NCBI RefSeq assembly: GCF_023897065.1
Contig: NZ_JAMHIV010000015.1
Coordinates: 62,001-126,000, forward strand
Direction of reading: 5' to 3'
Source of the DNA: Crossiella sp. SN42
Lineage (GTDB): Bacteria > Actinomycetota > Actinomycetes > Mycobacteriales > Pseudonocardiaceae
DNA length: 64,000 nucleotides
The translations under genes and the position numbers were made by a program. The notes beneath the pieces are model-generated. The model saw only the letters and a list, made by a program, of their open reading frames with translations. It was not told the DNA's origin and made no database searches. Positions 25,889 through 34,377 of this stretch are shown here, piece by piece (the first letter of the stretch is position 1; each line of letters opens with the position of its first letter).

Positions 25889-26185
25889 CTACTCAGACCG
25901 TGTCACTGGTCCGGATTTCATCCAGGGGGCGAGCAACTCATCGAAGCCTTCGTCAGAGAGGGCCAGCGGGTGGGGTGCCCGCCCTTGCCAGTTCTGTGCG
26001 CGAGTCATGGTGGCGATCGGGATGTCAAAGGCGCGTCTGAACGCGGCGATGAACACAATCGCTGAGACCGCGCTGCACTCGCTGAGCAGAGCCTGGGCGA
26101 GATCGACCGCGCGGATGCCCGGCGTCCACCGCTGACGAAGCACGCTCTCCGCGGTCTCCACGGATACAAATTCCGGCGTACCCAT
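25889..26185 (-). CDS. Putative immunity protein of the second ALF-repeat toxin
   Basis: A 98-aa cytoplasmic-looking protein with a helical core (VDLAQALLSECSAVSAIVFI and RAFDIPIATM) and a conserved-looking end (LSDEGFDELLAPWM). AAGGG about 9 nt before the ATG supports the start. It follows the second ALF-repeat gene by 74 nt, separated by a hairpin. It is unrelated to the immunity candidate of module A, as expected if each protects against a different toxin C-terminus. I recognise no named family; the role is inferred from position and size. Confidence 0.55.
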   Translation of the reverse strand: MGTPEFVSVETAESVLRQRWTPGIRAVDLAQALLSECSAVSAIVFIAAFRRAFDIPIATMTRAQNWQGRAPHPLALSDEGFDELLAPWMKSGPVTRSE

Positions 26186-26203
26186 ACCAGTTCACCCTTC
26201 TAA

Positions 26204-26240
26204 CGAAGGCCGGCCCGTCGGTGTGGCGGACCGGCCTTCG
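26204..26240 (-). terminator. Hairpin between toxin B and its immunity gene
   Basis: A 14-bp stem with one G-U pair (arms 26204-26217 and 26227-26240) and a 9-nt loop lies in the 74-nt gap between the toxin stop and the immunity start. It looks like a terminator without a U-tract. If it works, it would reduce immunity expression from the toxin promoter, or act as a processing site that separates the two messages. Confidence 0.6.
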
Positions 26241-26259
26241 GTCATCATGCCGGATTCAC

Positions 26260-29200
26260 TCAGGTGAAGCGGAGGTGAACCTCTTCGTAGTTGCCGTGCT
26301 CACCCTTTCGACCGAGGATCTCTACCTTCTTGAAACCGAGTCGTCCGGCCATGATTCCAGTGAAGGTTCCTCGCGCAGCGTCCGTGATGTTCTTTCCTTC
26401 GCGGAGCAGCCGGTTGAAAGTGTTGATGTTGTCGCCCATGTCCTTGCCCGCGATCCACACGCCGTCGATACCCTTGAGCCGCGGGCCGAAGTGCTCTGCG
26501 GCCGCGGTGAGCATTTTCCCGCCGACTCCGGCGATGCCCGTCTTGTTCATGATGGCCATCGTCATGTATCCGCCATTGTCCAGACTCGCGGTGATGCCGG
26601 TCTGGCCGTCTTTCAGGAACATCGAGAACTCATCGGCGCTACGGCTAGTCCGGCCGGCTGTGGCCAGCAGTTCTCCGAGTCGGAGAAACTTGGGGTGTGG
26701 CATCAACGCGAGCGCGGTCCAGCCGCAGGCTTGAGCCTGCGCGCCGCCCTTTTCCGTGGCGCACTTCCGGAAGTCCTCGATGGTCGCCTTGGCGATCTGC
26801 GCCAAGAACTCGGCGGTCATCTCGGCGGTGCTGAAGTGTCCGACGGTGGTGTAGGTGAAGTCGATCGGACTGGTCCCGATTTCGACCCGCTGGCACTGCT
26901 CCTTGGCTGTGGCTCCCGCAGGGCAGTTGTAGGTGAACAGCCTGAGGGTCCCGGTGATGTGGTGGTTGACCTTGAAGGTGCAGGTGACGAATCCCTCCGC
27001 GCGACCGCCCCAGCAGTCGGCAGAGGACTTGTCCACCGTGACGTTGTCTTTGAGGTTCTCAGGGGCCTTCTCGACACCGAAGGGACTGATGGTCTTCTCG
27101 TCGGGAACCTCGCCGGCGTTCTCCCGGGTCTCCTGCAGCAGCGCGAGTTCCGCTGCGGCGTGGCGGGCCTCGCTGGCCGCCCGTTCGGCTGCTTCGGCGT
27201 CCTTGCCCGCTTGAATGGCATCAGCGCGGGCTCGCTGGGCATCGGCCTGGGCGGCCGCGGCCGCGGCGCGAGCCCGGGTGGCTGAGGCGGAGGCGCGTGC
27301 TGCGGCTGCACTGGCTTCGCGCGCGCTGCCCTCAGCGGCCTTGGCCGCCTCCCTGGCTCGCCTGGCCGACTCAGCGGCCTGGTCGGCAGAGCGTTGGGCG
27401 GCGGCGGCGGACTGCTGGGCTGCACGCGCGGCCGCCGCGGCCTGCGCGGCCGATTCCTCGGCTTTGCGGCTCCACTCCTGAGCCTCATCAGCCGCCTGCC
27501 GCGCCAGCGCGGCCTGGCTGGCGGCCTGGTTGGCGTTTTCCCGAGCCAGCGCCGCGGACTGGTCAGCCTTGGCCAGATAGCCCGCGATCTGGGCGACGTG
27601 TGTAGCGGTGTCGGCATCGCGCAACTGCGCCTTGGGCAGCCCCACCTTGAGGAAGCGCTTGAGGTGGGAGTGCGGACCGGTCAGCGCGGCTTGAGCGGCT
27701 GCCTGGACCTCGGGGCCGCCGGTGGCGATGGCGCGGTTGGCTGCCTTGCGGTCGTCATTGACCGCTGCGGTGTGCTGACCTTGTTCAAGAAAACGGCGAA
27801 GGGCTTGGGCATCGCCGCGAGAATCCGCGGTCAGCGCCTCGTTACCGGCGGCGTAGACGGCGGAGTCCGCTCCAGCGGCCGCCATGATCTGGTTGACCAG
27901 TTTGCGGTCGTCGTTGGTCTTGCCCTCATAGGACCGGGTCCGGAGAAATTCCCTAACCTGCTCCAGACCGGCCCGCAGCGCGGTGACCGCGGCCTCGCGC
28001 TCGGCCTGCTTGTCGGTGGTCAGGGCGATGATGTTCGCGCTGGCCCGATCATCGAGCTCCACTGCGCGGGCTACTCCGGTGCGCAGGAAGTCCAGCACGC
28101 CGGCGTCGGTACCACCCAACGTCTCCTCGGCCGCACCGCGAACCCAGGGGCCGGCCCGGCTGTAGAGACGCAGTGCCGCCCTGCGAGTGGCGCTCAGCGC
28201 GAGCGGAGCCGCAGTGTCCGGATGGGCCGCCTCGGTGAGCAGACGCTGGGTTTCCTCATCCAGCACCGTGGCCTGGCCTGCCTGCCACACCGGCTCGGTG
28301 CGCACCCGGCTTGCCTCGTCCTCGACAGCCTCTTGCGCTTCCCGGAGGGCTTGGGACTGCTGCTGGGCCAAGCGTTCGGCGTCAGCGGCTCGCGCGGTGT
28401 CCGCGACCTGGTGGGCCTTGTCGGCCGCGGACTTGGCGGCCACCGCTGCCTTGTCGGCCTCGGCCGCCGCAGTGGCGGCACGCTGTGCGGCGTGTTCGGC
28501 TTCCCCGGCGTGTGCGGCGGCCTCGTCGGCGGCATCGGCGGCCCGGTTGGCATGCTCGGCGGCAGAGTTGGCCGCATCCCGTGCCTCGAAAGCAGCCTGG
28601 GCCGCCTGCTGGGCCAGGGACTGGGTCTTCGCGGAAGCGCGCTGCGCCTCGGCTGCGGCTTGCCGCGCGCGCCGGGCGGCGCGTTCGGCCTCAGCGGCGC
28701 TGGCTCCGGCTCGTTTCGCCGAGGCCGCGGCATCCTCAGCGGCCTTGGCCGCATCGTCGGCGAACTTGCCCGCACCCCGCGCGGCGTCCCCTGCCTTGCC
28801 TGCTTCGCCGGTGGCCCGGCCGGCCGCGTCGGCGGCCTTGGCGGCCTCGGTGGCGCTCTTGGCCACGTCCCTGGCCTGCTCCGCGGCGACCCGGGCGTCG
28901 TGTGCCTTGCCCTTCTCCCGGGCCGCGCCTGCTGCCGCGTCGTGGGCACGAGCGGCGGCGCGTTCGGTCAGCGAGGCGGCAATCGCGGCCTGTCCCGCGG
29001 CGTTGGAGGCGACCCGGGCCGCATCGCTGGCCCGGCCCGCGGCGTTGATCGCGGTCTGCGCGGCCGCCGCGGCTCCCTGTGCCGCGTCCGCGGCCCGGGA
29101 GGCAGCTTGAGCGGCGCGGCGCGCATCACCCTGGGCCGCAGCGGTTTCCGCCGCAGCCCGCTCGGCCGCTTCCTTGGCTTTCTGCGCCGCGGCGATGGAC

Positions 29201-30015
29201 TGGTTCGCCGCTTCGGTGGCAGCTTCGGTCTGTTCGGCCGCCTTGGCCTGACTAGCCGCGGCGAGCTCAGCCAGTCCCTTGACGGTCAAGGACTCCTCGT
29301 CGCGCTGCACAGCGACCTGCCAACCGCTGCGCAGGAACTCCTCGATGTCCTCCACGGTGCCATCCAGCGCACGCTGGCAGGCCACGTAGACCGCGGATCC
29401 TTCCCGCGCCGCGGCAAGGATCTTCGTGACCCGGACCCGGTCATCTTGAGCCGCGGCCGCGGTCCACCCGGTGGCGAGGAAAGTCCGGACATCCTCCGCG
29501 GTGCCCTTGAGCGCGGCATCGCCCGCGCGGACCACCTGCGGTCCGCCGCGTGCCATGAGCTGGTTGACGCGCCTGCGCTGGTCGTTCTCCCAGGGCTGGC
29601 GCCAGCCGGTGTCGAGGAAGGCGCGGACCTCGGAGACGGAACCGCTGAGGGCGGTGTTGGCCGCGTCGCGAACCGCCGGGCCGGCGTCGGCGAGCATGCG
29701 CACGAGCCGGATCCGGTCGTCGTGCTCAGCCGCGGTCGGTTGTTCCTCGGTGAGGAACCGGCGTACGTCAGCATCCGTGCCGACCAGTGCGGCTTCAGCC
29801 GCACGACCCACCACGGGCCCTGCGGAGGAGTACAGCGCCAGAACGCGGGCACGCTCGGACGGCGCCGGTGCGTTCTGTGTGGCCGCGGGCGAAGGTGCTG
29901 CGACCGCACCCGAGGACAGCTCGGGGACCATGCTTGGCCCGAGAGTCAGGCCGAAGACTGTTGTCAGGACGGTGGCGGCGCGCGCCCACCCGGCATCGCG
30001 CATAGTTGTGCGCAT
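26260..30015 (-). CDS. Large secreted ALF-repeat protein with a different toxin-like C-terminus (module B)
   Basis: A 1251-aa paralogue of the protein at 5375-9097. ATG 30015 has a GGGGGGA run 10 nt upstream. Signal peptide (about 1-40, ending near VAA); four ALF repeats (about 55-235, such as NTALSGSVSEVRAFLDTGW); a long Ala-rich coiled-coil region with some seven-residue periodicity (about 240-595); four further ALF repeats (about 620-800); and a second Ala-rich stretch. After about residue 960 the sequence departs completely from module A: a domain with four cysteines (DCWGG, VTCTF, YNCPAG, QCQR), then a C-terminal domain with IDGVWIAGKDMGDNINTFN, GTFTGIMAGRLGFKKVEI and EEVHLRFT. A conserved scaffold with an exchanged C-terminus is the hallmark of polymorphic toxins. 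The activity of this domain is unknown to me. Confidence 0.8.
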   Translation of the reverse strand: MRTTMRDAGWARAATVLTTVFGLTLGPSMVPELSSGAVAAPSPAATQNAPAPSERARVLALYSSAGPVVGRAAEAALVGTDADVRRFLTEEQPTAAEHDDRIRLVRMLADAGPAVRDAANTALSGSVSEVRAFLDTGWRQPWENDQRRRVNQLMARGGPQVVRAGDAALKGTAEDVRTFLATGWTAAAAQDDRVRVTKILAAAREGSAVYVACQRALDGTVEDIEEFLRSGWQVAVQRDEESLTVKGLAELAAASQAKAAEQTEAATEAANQSIAAAQKAKEAAERAAAETAAAQGDARRAAQAASRAADAAQGAAAAAQTAINAAGRASDAARVASNAAGQAAIAASLTERAAARAHDAAAGAAREKGKAHDARVAAEQARDVAKSATEAAKAADAAGRATGEAGKAGDAARGAGKFADDAAKAAEDAAASAKRAGASAAEAERAARRARQAAAEAQRASAKTQSLAQQAAQAAFEARDAANSAAEHANRAADAADEAAAHAGEAEHAAQRAATAAAEADKAAVAAKSAADKAHQVADTARAADAERLAQQQSQALREAQEAVEDEASRVRTEPVWQAGQATVLDEETQRLLTEAAHPDTAAPLALSATRRAALRLYSRAGPWVRGAAEETLGGTDAGVLDFLRTGVARAVELDDRASANIIALTTDKQAEREAAVTALRAGLEQVREFLRTRSYEGKTNDDRKLVNQIMAAAGADSAVYAAGNEALTADSRGDAQALRRFLEQGQHTAAVNDDRKAANRAIATGGPEVQAAAQAALTGPHSHLKRFLKVGLPKAQLRDADTATHVAQIAGYLAKADQSAALARENANQAASQAALARQAADEAQEWSRKAEESAAQAAAAARAAQQSAAAAQRSADQAAESARRAREAAKAAEGSAREASAAAARASASATRARAAAAAAQADAQRARADAIQAGKDAEAAERAASEARHAAAELALLQETRENAGEVPDEKTISPFGVEKAPENLKDNVTVDKSSADCWGGRAEGFVTCTFKVNHHITGTLRLFTYNCPAGATAKEQCQRVEIGTSPIDFTYTTVGHFSTAEMTAEFLAQIAKATIEDFRKCATEKGGAQAQACGWTALALMPHPKFLRLGELLATAGRTSRSADEFSMFLKDGQTGITASLDNGGYMTMAIMNKTGIAGVGGKMLTAAAEHFGPRLKGIDGVWIAGKDMGDNINTFNRLLREGKNITDAARGTFTGIMAGRLGFKKVEILGRKGEHGNYEEVHLRFT

Positions 30016-30125
30016 GCTTATTGAGTCCCCCCTTTTGGACTACAACGAGATCTGCCGATCGAGATCACACTAGCGCCACAGCGGTCGGCATGCCTAGTAT
30101 CAATCCACCGGATAGGGGGGTGGCC

Positions 30126-30602
30126 GTGCGGCCTGTTTCGCGATGGACTTTTGTTGGTGTTGCAACCTGCTTGGGGCTGATTAGCGGTGTTGTTGCTGTC
30201 TATGCCGCACAGCCGACGCGAGGGGTTGCCGACGAGCAGCCATCGGCGGTGGAACGTTACCTCTACCCTGGCTCTGATCGGATCTTCGCTGAACGCGGAA
30301 TCCGCCTGATCAGCGGTGATGGCCATATCGTGCTGACCACCTGCGTACCAGGCGGTGCCGGCCAGGTGGTGGTCAACAGCACCAAGTTCGCCGATCCGGT
30401 CTGCTTCCAGGTCACCGGCGCGACCGGGTCGCTGACCATGTCGATCCCCGAGGTGTACTCGATCAAGGGAGACGGGCATTTCGGCAAGGCGACGGTGACC
30501 ACGGGCAGCGCTCAGACCACGACTGAGATCAAGAAGAACAGCTGGACGCCTATCAACGGCGGCGACGGAGCGACACTGCTGAAGATCGAAACGTGGAGCT
30601 GA
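30126..30602 (+). CDS. Small secreted protein, module B copy (GDGHI family)
   Basis: A 158-aa paralogue of 9568-10065. GTG 30126 is preferred, with AGGGGGG 6-7 nt upstream; GTG 30120 is possible. A signal peptide (SRWTFVGVATCLGLISGVVA) precedes PSAVERYLYPG, RGIRLISGDGHIVL, CFQVTGATGSLTM and IPEVYSIKGDGHF. The two mature cysteines match the module A copy. Divergent placement next to the ALF-repeat gene, only about 110 nt away, is conserved, which argues for joint function or regulation. No named family is recognised. Confidence 0.75.
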   Translation: MRPVSRWTFVGVATCLGLISGVVAVYAAQPTRGVADEQPSAVERYLYPGSDRIFAERGIRLISGDGHIVLTTCVPGGAGQVVVNSTKFADPVCFQVTGATGSLTMSIPEVYSIKGDGHFGKATVTTGSAQTTTEIKKNSWTPINGGDGATLLKIETWS

Positions 30603-30937
30603 CTCTCGTCACCACTGTCGAGCAGGCATCAGTAGCCACTCGAGGCAACATCATTCGCATTTCAGTGAACTAAATCACACGCGCGTAACGCTGGCTGTTT
30701 GTTCTGCGATGGAGTGCGCGACTGAATTGAGGCCAGGTCTTATCTTCGGGTCCGTCTGAATTGTGCCAGGTTCACGCTGCGGAATTCGGTGTCGTTTTCC
30801 ACAGCGTTGAGAACTGTGCTGCACGGGCGGAGTTTCGCAAGTTCGCCAACTGGCATTGCCGGAACCGTGCTCCGGGTGCCGGGGGTGGACGGCCGGCAGC
30901 GAACCGGAGGCCGCGGCAGAGGAGACGCGGCGGCTTA
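30603..30937. other. No supported gene (30.60-30.94 kb)
   Basis: About 335 bases downstream of the small secreted protein. An A+T-richer patch occurs near 30640-30720. No gene, hairpin or repeat is clear. Confidence 0.4.
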
Positions 30938-31540
30938 CCGTCGGCGCAGGGCTGCTTGACGGTGGGCTTCGCAGATGGTGGTCTCCTCCAGGCCGAAGGC
31001 TTGTGCCAGGACGAGGCCGTCGATGGTGGCCATGGCCTCGATCGCCCCGGTTTCCAGCTGCCGTAGCGCTCGCGGGTCATGACTTCCCCAACGGATACTC
31101 CGAAGCGCGGTTGAGGATGTCCTCGACAGTGAGCCCGGCCGTGATCCGCAGCGCCTGCAGTCCGGACTGGAGGGCACTGTCGTTGAGCAGGGCGGTCGGC
31201 GTGACTCCGAGGGCGCGTGCCAGGGCGATGAGGGTGTCGGCATCCAGTCGACCTGACCGGCTTCGCAGCGGGCGAGGAAGCAGGCTGAGGTTTGCGCGAG
31301 ACGGGCCAGGCGTTCGAGGGTGAGAACGCGCTGCCTGCGCAGCAGGCTTAGCTGGCCGCCGGAGAACGCGGAAACGGGACGGTGCCGCCAGTCCTGGCCA
31401 CGGCGCTCTGTCGTGGTGGTGTCGCGGGCGACTGGTTCGTCCAGCCCCAGCAGCTTGAGCACGGGGGCGACGGGCACGACGTAGCGGCGGCCGTACAGCC
31501 GGGGGCCCGAGCGCCGCTGTCGGCGCTTGTGCCCTCGGGG
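30938..31540 (-). pseudogene. Frameshifted helix-turn-helix protein gene
   Basis: Pieces of one regulator lie in two frames. One frame gives YVVPVAPVLKLLGLDEPVA and LLRRQRVLTLERLARLAQTS (an Xre-like HTH). The other frame continues with ADTLIALARALGVTPTALLN and LQALRITAGLTVEDILNR. The first frame then resumes with LRQLETGAIEAMATIDGLVL and ICEAHRQAALRRR. Two compensating shifts inside one gene make function unlikely. The original protein was probably a DNA-binding regulator with two HTH units. Confidence 0.55.
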
Positions 31541-31548
31541 GAAAGTGT

Positions 31549-31640
31549 TCAGGGCGCGGGGAAGAAGGTGTTGATCTCGGTCAGGACGCGGTCGGGTGCT
31601 TCGCGGACGAGGAAGTGTCCGGCGCCGGGGACGTCGGCGG
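31549..31640 (-). pseudogene. C-terminal stub of an alpha/beta hydrolase
   Basis: Reading leftward, the last about 27 residues (VPGAGHFLVREAPDRVLTE, INTFFPAP) match the typical end of alpha/beta hydrolases: GH(F/W) with the catalytic His, then E-P-x-x-V and I-x-x-FF. No upstream hydrolase sequence is present; the DNA beyond about 31640 belongs to a P450 gene on the other strand. It is a leftover from a rearrangement. Confidence 0.5.
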
Positions 31641-31649
31641 CGGTGGCGG

Positions 31650-32142
31650 CGGGGCGGCGTCCTGGAAGGGCGGCACCATCGGCAGCGCCCTCTGGCTGCT
31701 CGCCACCCACCCGGAGGCCTGGCAGGCGCTGCGCGCCGACCCCACGCTCGCCCGCCCCGTGGTGGAGGAGATGCTCCGGCTGGAGACACCGCCCAGGTTC
31801 ATGGCCCGCGCCGCCACCCGCGACGTCGACTTCCACGGAGTGCCACTCGCCCAAGGCGACCGGGTGCTGGCCATGATGGCCTCCGCCAACCGCGACGAGC
31901 ACCACTACGCCGCCGCGGACACCTTCGACATACACCGCAACCCCACCGACCACCTGGCCTTCGGCTACGGCATCCACGGCTGCGGCGGACAAGGCTTGGC
32001 CCGCATGGAGGTGACCGCCAGCCTCACCGCCCTCGCCGAACAGGTCGAACGCATCGAGCTCTCCGGCGAACCGGCCCGCCTGCTCAACAACACGATGCAC
32101 GGCTTCGAGCACCTGCCGGTGACCTTCGTGCCCGCGGCATAG
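31650..32142 (+). pseudogene. 5'-truncated cytochrome P450
   Basis: Only the C-terminal about 160 residues of a P450 remain: the end of the I-helix region (SALWLLATHPEAW), the K-helix ExxR in VVEEMLRLETPPR, and the heme loop FGYGIHGCGGQGLARME with the cysteine ligand. About 230 N-terminal residues, including the oxygen-activating AGxxT motif, are missing, so it cannot be an active monooxygenase. The 5' break coincides with an alpha/beta-hydrolase stub on the opposite strand, indicating a recombination joint near 31640. Confidence 0.7.
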
Positions 32143-32212
32143 CCGCACAGCGGGCACGTGGCCGCGCACCTGGGGCACCGGGGCCATGACCGCCCGCTGT
32201 GCTGGGTTGGCG

Positions 32213-33067
32213 TCAAGCCGTCGCCACCGCGGCGATTCCGGCCAGCACCAGGGCCGCGCCGATGAGTCTGCGCACCGGGTTCGCCTCGCCGAACCAGCGC
32301 CAGGCCAATAACGCACCGAGCACAATGGACAGTTCCCGCATCGGCGCGACCACACTGAGCGGGGCCAGTCGCATCGCGTACAGCACCAGCACGTAGGCCA
32401 GCGGGGAGAGCACCGCGATCACCAGGACCTCGGTGCGGTGCGCCCGCCACACCGCGCGGGTCCGTTCGGGCTGGCGCAGCGCCACCGGGGCCAGGAATAG
32501 GCTCTGGGCAAGGGAACCGAGGCAGAAGTAGACCAGCGGCGGGACCGCGAGGGTGGTCACCGAGTAGGCGTCCCACAGGGTGTACCCGGCGATCGCGACG
32601 CCGGTCAGTCCACCGTAGACCAGGCTGGTGTTCAGCGCGCCGCGCCGGCCGGTGGGACCGAGGCCGATCACGAACACCCCGGCCACGATCGCGCCGGCGC
32701 CGAGCAGTCCGGTCCAGCCGGGGCGTTCGCCGAGCACCAGCACCGCGGCCAGCACGGTCAGCAGCGGGCCGCTGCCGCGCGCCACCGGGTAGACCACCGA
32801 CATGTCGCCGACGGCGTAGCCGTGCTGGAGCACCAGCGCGTAGGCGGCGTGCAGCACGGCGCTGACCGCGACCGCGAGCAGCCAGGTCCACTGGGCCGGG
32901 GTGTCGCCGAAGAGGAAGGCGAGCACCGCGGCCGGTCCGCAGATCACCACCGAGGCGACCTGGTAGAGCCACACGAACGGCGCTCCACCCGCCCCGGCGC
33001 GCTTGGCGGCGAAGTTCCACAGCGCGTGCATCACCGCGGCCAGCAGTACCAGGACGATCGCGGTCAC
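32213..33067 (-). CDS. EamA/DMT-family membrane transporter
   Basis: A 284-aa integral membrane protein with about ten hydrophobic helices in two similar halves, as in the drug/metabolite transporter superfamily. Helix motifs such as VMHALWNFAAKRAG at the N-terminus and YPVARGSGPLLTVLAAVLVLG are typical of EamA proteins. Start GTG 33067 with AGGA upstream. It probably exports a small metabolite or amino acid; the substrate cannot be read from sequence. It is convergent with the truncated P450, so there is no evident operon. Confidence 0.8.
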   Translation of the reverse strand: MTAIVLVLLAAVMHALWNFAAKRAGAGGAPFVWLYQVASVVICGPAAVLAFLFGDTPAQWTWLLAVAVSAVLHAAYALVLQHGYAVGDMSVVYPVARGSGPLLTVLAAVLVLGERPGWTGLLGAGAIVAGVFVIGLGPTGRRGALNTSLVYGGLTGVAIAGYTLWDAYSVTTLAVPPLVYFCLGSLAQSLFLAPVALRQPERTRAVWRAHRTEVLVIAVLSPLAYVLVLYAMRLAPLSVVAPMRELSIVLGALLAWRWFGEANPVRRLIGAALVLAGIAAVATA

Positions 33068-33202
33068 CAGCCCATCCTGTGCCCGCGGGCCAGGCCAGTC
33101 GAGTGATTTGTGTGTGCGGTCATGCTGATCGATTGACAGCGGCGATCTTCAGGCGCGACAGTTCAGGCAGAGCGAACGCCTTGTGGCCCAAGGGAGTTCG
33201 GC

Positions 33203-33922
33203 ATGACGATGCGCAGAGTCGGCAGAGTTCCGGCGATACTGGTCGCGCTGAGCGCGGTGGTCGCCATGGCCTGGGTGGTGCCGCCGCCACAGCTCCGCAT
33301 CCTGCCCCTGGGCGACTCGATCACCGGCGCGCCCGGCTGCTGGCGCGCCGAGCTCTGGCACCGGTTGCGAGAACGCGGGCACACCGCCATCGACTTCGTC
33401 GGCACCAGGACCGGCGGCGCCTGCGGCCCGACCTACGACCGGGACCACGCCGGCTACAGCGGCTTCCAGGCCACCGTGATCGCCAGGCGGAACCTGCTGC
33501 CGTCCTGGCTGGCCACCGCCCGGCCCGATGTCGTGCTGATTCATTTAGGTACCAACGACCTGTGGCACGGGGTCGGCACCGAGGCGGTGCTGGCCGCCTA
33601 CGGGAAGCTGGTCGAGCAGATCCGCGCGCACAACCCGGCCACCCGGATCCTGCTCGCGCAGATCATCCCGATGGCGCCGCGCGGCTGCGCCTCCTGCGGG
33701 CAGCGGGTGGTGGCGCTGAACCGGGCAATCCCCTGCTGGGCGGCGGCGCGGTCCACGGCGCGCTCGCCGATCGTGGTGGTGGACCAGTGGACCGGGTTCG
33801 ACCCGGCCAGCGACACCAACGATGGCGTGCATCCGGTCGACTCCGGATTCCGCAAGATGGCCGCCCGCTGGCTTCCCGCGGTGGCCGCGGCCCTCGCGAC
33901 GCCCGTCACGTCACCCCGGTGA
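33203..33922 (+). CDS. Secreted SGNH/GDSL hydrolase
   Basis: A 239-aa exported esterase-like enzyme. AGGGAG lies 7 nt before ATG 33203. A signal sequence (VGRVPAILVALSAVVAMAWV) is followed by block I LPLGDSIT with the Ser nucleophile, a Gly in HAGYSG, block III LIHLGTNDLW and block V DGVHPVDSG with the catalytic Asp and His. The arrangement resembles carbohydrate-esterase family 3 type deacetylases and lipases of actinomycetes. It probably removes acyl groups from extracellular polysaccharide or lipid. Four cysteines may form disulfides. Confidence 0.85.
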   Translation: MTMRRVGRVPAILVALSAVVAMAWVVPPPQLRILPLGDSITGAPGCWRAELWHRLRERGHTAIDFVGTRTGGACGPTYDRDHAGYSGFQATVIARRNLLPSWLATARPDVVLIHLGTNDLWHGVGTEAVLAAYGKLVEQIRAHNPATRILLAQIIPMAPRGCASCGQRVVALNRAIPCWAAARSTARSPIVVVDQWTGFDPASDTNDGVHPVDSGFRKMAARWLPAVAAALATPVTSPR

Positions 33923-34254
33923 CAGGGCAGCGCGGACCGCACCACTCTTAGCCGAAAAATATGCCCAGCTATCTTGGTCACGGCCTCTTGTGGTCAGCGG
34001 CAGAACCGAAGGCCGGTAACGGAATGGCCAAGATTGCCGGAAACTCCGGCGCGTTCTTCAGGTCATTGACGCTGAGAATGGCCCTCCCTAAGCTGCCGAC
34101 CACGCTGGATTCGATCTGGCGTCTCCGGGAGAGGCAGACTCAGCGCGACGCGGGGCGAAAGCGGTGCGATTCACCGCGTGCTGTTCCCGGGTTGGCACCG
34201 ATCATGGGGGCTTCATGTGGAGTGGGCGGATTCGCGCTGCCGAGGCGACGTTCG
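33923..34254. other. No supported gene (33.92-34.25 kb)
   Basis: About 330 bases downstream of the SGNH hydrolase. No gene or hairpin is clear. A frame running into the SDR stub from the left has no recognisable content before the stub's own ATG. Confidence 0.4.
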
Positions 34255-34377
34255 ATGACGGGCCGGAGAGCGCTCGTCAGCGGCGGTAACAGCGGTATCG
34301 GGCTGGCGACCGCGCGGACGCTGTCCGATGCGGGCGACCGGCTGACCAGCCGACTGAGCCAGGGAGCCGCCCGATGA
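34255..34377 (+). pseudogene. SDR (FabG-like) N-terminal stub
   Basis: A 40-codon frame starts like a short-chain dehydrogenase/reductase (RRALVSGGNSGIGLATARTL). It contains the glycine-rich NAD(P)-binding motif TG/SGxxxGIG, then ends after DAGDRLTSRLSQGAAR. SDR enzymes need about 240 residues, so the rest was lost by deletion. Its stop overlaps the ATG of the MaoC gene (ATGA), so the stub may now serve only to deliver ribosomes to that gene. Confidence 0.55.

Noticed and set aside
27394-30024. Long plus-strand frame antisense to the second ALF-repeat gene
   Set aside because: The Gly/Leu/Arg-rich composition mirrors Ala codons on the other strand; no domain is seen.
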